In this document: one piece after another, positions 5,139 through 6,738 of the stretch
Layout of the letters: every line of letters starts with the position of its first letter
Position numbering within the stretch: position 1 is the stretch's first letter
NCBI GenBank assembly: GCA_017997515.1
Contig: JAGOEY010000011.1
Coordinates: forward strand, 1-6,738
DNA from: Burkholderiaceae bacterium
GTDB taxonomy: Bacteria; Pseudomonadota; Gammaproteobacteria; Burkholderiales; Burkholderiaceae
DNA length: 6,738 nt
Direction of reading: 5' to 3'
The notes under the pieces: generated by a model
Database searches by the model: none
Told to the model about the DNA's origin: nothing
The model's input: only the letters and a program-made list of their open reading frames with translations
Program-made: the position numbers and the translations under genes

Positions 5139-6571
5139 AGGCCCCTCCACAGCGCAGCACGCGCACCCTGTCGCTGCGCCGCTACCTGCTGATCGGCATC
5201 CTGCTGCCCATCGGAGTGCTGGTGGTATTTAACACCTTCAGCCTCTACCACCAGGCGCTCAACGCGGTCAACACCGCCTACGACCGCACCCTGCTGGCCT
5301 CGGCCAAGTCGATCAGCGAGCAGCTCGACGTCACCGGGTACGACGACGTCTCTGAGCTGCGTGCGCTGGTGCCCTACTCGGCGCTGGAGGCTTTTGAAGC
5401 CGACAACCAGAGCCGCATGTACTACCGCGTCTCCAGCCTCAGCGGCGAGATGGTGTCGGGCTACGCCGAGCTGCCGTTCTGGCGCGGCAAAATTCCCGAC
5501 CGGCCACCCTATGCCGCCCTGGTGGACTTTTACGACGCCCGGTTTCGCGATGCCGACGTGCGTGTGGCCGTGCTGCTGCAGCCCGTCACCAGCGCACAAG
5601 GGCGGGGCGTGGCCGTAATCCAGGTGGCCGAAACGCTGGAGCTGCGCCACACCCTGGCACAACAAATCCTGTGGACCACCCTGCAGCGCCAGGCCGTGCT
5701 GGTGGCGGTGATTGCGCTGGTCGTGGTGGTGGTGGTGCAGCGCGCCACGCGCCCCGTGCGCCGCCTGAGTGAAGAGCTGCAGGCCCGTCCCGAAGCGCAG
5801 CTGACCCCCATCAGCGCACCCGACGCCCCGCGTGAACTGCTGCCTCTGGTGGACGCCACCAACCACGTCATGCTACGCCTGCAAAACCTGCTGGACCACC
5901 AAAAACGTTTTGTGCGCGACACCGCCCACCAACTGCGCACACCGCTGGCGGTGCTGAAGGTGCAGGTGCAGTCTGCCTTGCGCGGCGACCTGGACGCACA
6001 GCAGGCCTTGCGTGAAATCAGCGGCACCGTGGACCGCGCCACCCTGCTGGCCAACCAAATGCTGTCACTGGCCAAAGTGGAGCAGTTGCGCCAGCAAGCC
6101 GGTGCGGGCGCCATCGACCTGGCAGAAATTGTGCGTGCCGTGGCGCTGGACCTGTCGCCGCTGGTGGCAGAAAACGACCTCGACTTCAGCCTCGAAACCC
6201 ACAAAGCGCCTGTGTATGCGCACGACTGGATGCTGCGCGAACTGGCGCGCAACCTGCTGCACAACGCCATCAAACACTGCCCACCAGGAACGGCGCTGGC
6301 CGTGCGGATTGCTGTGGACACCCACCATGCGGTGCTGACCGTATCCGACAGCGGCCCCGGCATCAGCAGCGAACTGCGGGAGCGCCTGTTCCAGCCCTTT
6401 TCTGCGGGCGACGTGCGCAACGGCTCAGGCCTGGGCCTGGCCATCTGCCACGAAATTGTGGCCGCGCTGGAAGGCAGCATCAGCCTGGACAACCGCACCG
6501 TACATTCACACGTCCAGGGGCTGGATGCGGTGGTCAGGCTCAAATTGGCGAGAACATCACACCATGGCTGA
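5135..6571 (+). CDS. tctE: Sensor histidine kinase TctE
   Basis: This 478-residue inner-membrane kinase senses the transported carboxylate and phosphorylates TctD. A short basic N-terminus leads into membrane span 1 (about 17-38). A periplasmic sensor region of about 145 residues follows, of the two-component sensor kinase N-terminal type found in TctE. Span 2 is about 185-201 with five consecutive GTG-encoded valines, followed by a HAMP-like linker (about 203-255). HisKA has H265 in RDTAHQLRTP. The ATPase domain has N-box ARNLLHNAIKH (N373, N377), G1 DSGPGI (405-410), F-box LFQPF (418-422) and G2 GSGLGLAI (430-437). All catalytic motifs are intact. ATG 5135 overlaps the tctD stop as ATGA with no strong ribosome site, indicating translational coupling. 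Its last eight bases overlap the hslR start. A QseC-like kinase is the alternative, but the sensor region and neighbours favour TctE. Confidence 0.93.
   Translation: MKAPPQRSTRTLSLRRYLLIGILLPIGVLVVFNTFSLYHQALNAVNTAYDRTLLASAKSISEQLDVTGYDDVSELRALVPYSALEAFEADNQSRMYYRVSSLSGEMVSGYAELPFWRGKIPDRPPYAALVDFYDARFRDADVRVAVLLQPVTSAQGRGVAVIQVAETLELRHTLAQQILWTTLQRQAVLVAVIALVVVVVVQRATRPVRRLSEELQARPEAQLTPISAPDAPRELLPLVDATNHVMLRLQNLLDHQKRFVRDTAHQLRTPLAVLKVQVQSALRGDLDAQQALREISGTVDRATLLANQMLSLAKVEQLRQQAGAGAIDLAEIVRAVALDLSPLVAENDLDFSLETHKAPVYAHDWMLRELARNLLHNAIKHCPPGTALAVRIAVDTHHAVLTVSDSGPGISSELRERLFQPFSAGDVRNGSGLGLAICHEIVAALEGSISLDNRTVHSHVQGLDAVVRLKLARTSHHG
5723..5737 (+). repeat. In-frame (GTG)5 triplet tract in tctE span 2
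   Basis: Five perfect GTG codons in a row encode V197-V201 at the end of the second membrane segment, just before the HAMP-like linker. Other valine codons in this gene are mixed (GTC, GTG), so the pure tract is a potential slippage site whose unit changes would keep frame. Confidence 0.6.
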
Positions 6572-6738
6572 AACCAGCACACTGCGGCTCGACAAATGGT
6601 TGTGGAGTGCGCGCTTTTACAAAACCCGCAGCCTGGCGGCAGACGCCATTGGCAAGGGGCGTGTGCAGGTGAACGGTGCCACGGCCAAGGCGTCACGCGA
6701 ACTGCGCCCCGGTGACAGCGTGGTGCTGCAGATGGACA
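6564..6738 (+). CDS. hslR: Heat-shock ribosome-associated protein Hsp15 (HslR), S4 domain, 5' part
   Basis: An open frame from ATG 6564 to the window end gives 58 residues beginning MAETSTLRLDKWLWSARFYK. RLDKWLW, ARFYKTRSLAADAIGKGRV, QVNGATAKASRE and LRPGDSVVL are the hallmark order of the S4 RNA-binding fold in Hsp15. The E. coli protein is about 133 residues, so a little under half is visible. Known role: Hsp15 binds free 50S subunits that still carry a nascent chain and helps recycle them after heat stress. The start codon overlaps the tctE stop by eight bases (ATGGCTGA), with only a weak GGCGAG about ten bases upstream, so translation may be coupled to tctE. Another small S4 protein of the RlmI/RluB type is unlikely because the S4 motif sits at the very N-terminus with the RLDKWLW signature. 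Confidence 0.88.
   Translation, partial: MAETSTLRLDKWLWSARFYKTRSLAADAIGKGRVQVNGATAKASRELRPGDSVVLQMD

Noticed and set aside
5114..5866. 250-codon minus-strand open frame opposite the 5' half of tctE.
   Set aside because: Antisense shadow; the His-rich stretch is just the complement of the GTG triplet tract.
4447..6557. 12-bp inverted match atgttctcgcca (4447-4458) against tggcgagaacat (6546-6557), near the starts of tctD and hslR.
   Set aside because: About one 12-base match of this kind is expected by chance in a window this size, and there is no extension of similarity on either side.
5530..6696. 388-codon minus-strand open frame opposite tctE and hslR.
   Set aside because: Ser/Arg/Thr-rich antisense product, overlapping two genes whose motifs are intact.

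Overview
The window looks like chromosome of a betaproteobacterium, most likely a Comamonadaceae member (Rhodoferax, Polaromonas or Acidovorax type). Base composition is GC-rich, codon third positions are strongly G/C, the gene families fit, and two intergenic repeat types resemble ones I associate with that family. No rRNA, tRNA, CRISPR array, transposase or phage gene is visible.

Layout: positions 1-930 hold the 3' part of a plus-strand hydroxysqualene dehydroxylase gene (hpnE, squalene/hopanoid synthesis). It ends at a strong bidirectional hairpin terminator (953-981), followed by a short intergenic repeat (993-1034). Converging on this point is a minus-strand operon for a tripartite tricarboxylate transporter: tctC (4232-3270, periplasmic binding protein), a 189-bp gap filled with hairpins, tctB (3080-2562, small membrane subunit) and tctA (2558-1041, large membrane subunit). 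Divergent from tctC, across a 225-bp control region, are tctD (4458-5138, OmpR-type response regulator) and tctE (5135-6571, sensor histidine kinase), with ATGA stop/start overlap. The first 58 codons of an hslR (Hsp15, S4 RNA-binding) gene start inside the end of tctE and run off the window.

How the genes fit together: TctE probably senses a carboxylate such as citrate, directly or through ligand-loaded TctC as reported for the Bordetella Bct system. It phosphorylates TctD at Asp51, which would activate the divergent tctCBA operon. A candidate 11-bp-spaced direct repeat over an exact TTGACA box upstream of tctC is a plausible TctD site. TctC captures the substrate in the periplasm and TctA/TctB carry it across the inner membrane, presumably with a cation gradient.

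The gene content is a known system. The less ordinary material is non-coding: two inverted copies of a structured repeat bracket tctC, with a compensatory base-pair change between them, and an 18-bp piece of the hpnE-tctA intergenic repeat reappears (17/18) inside tctD, exactly in the linker between its two domains. I do not see evidence for a wholly new system.
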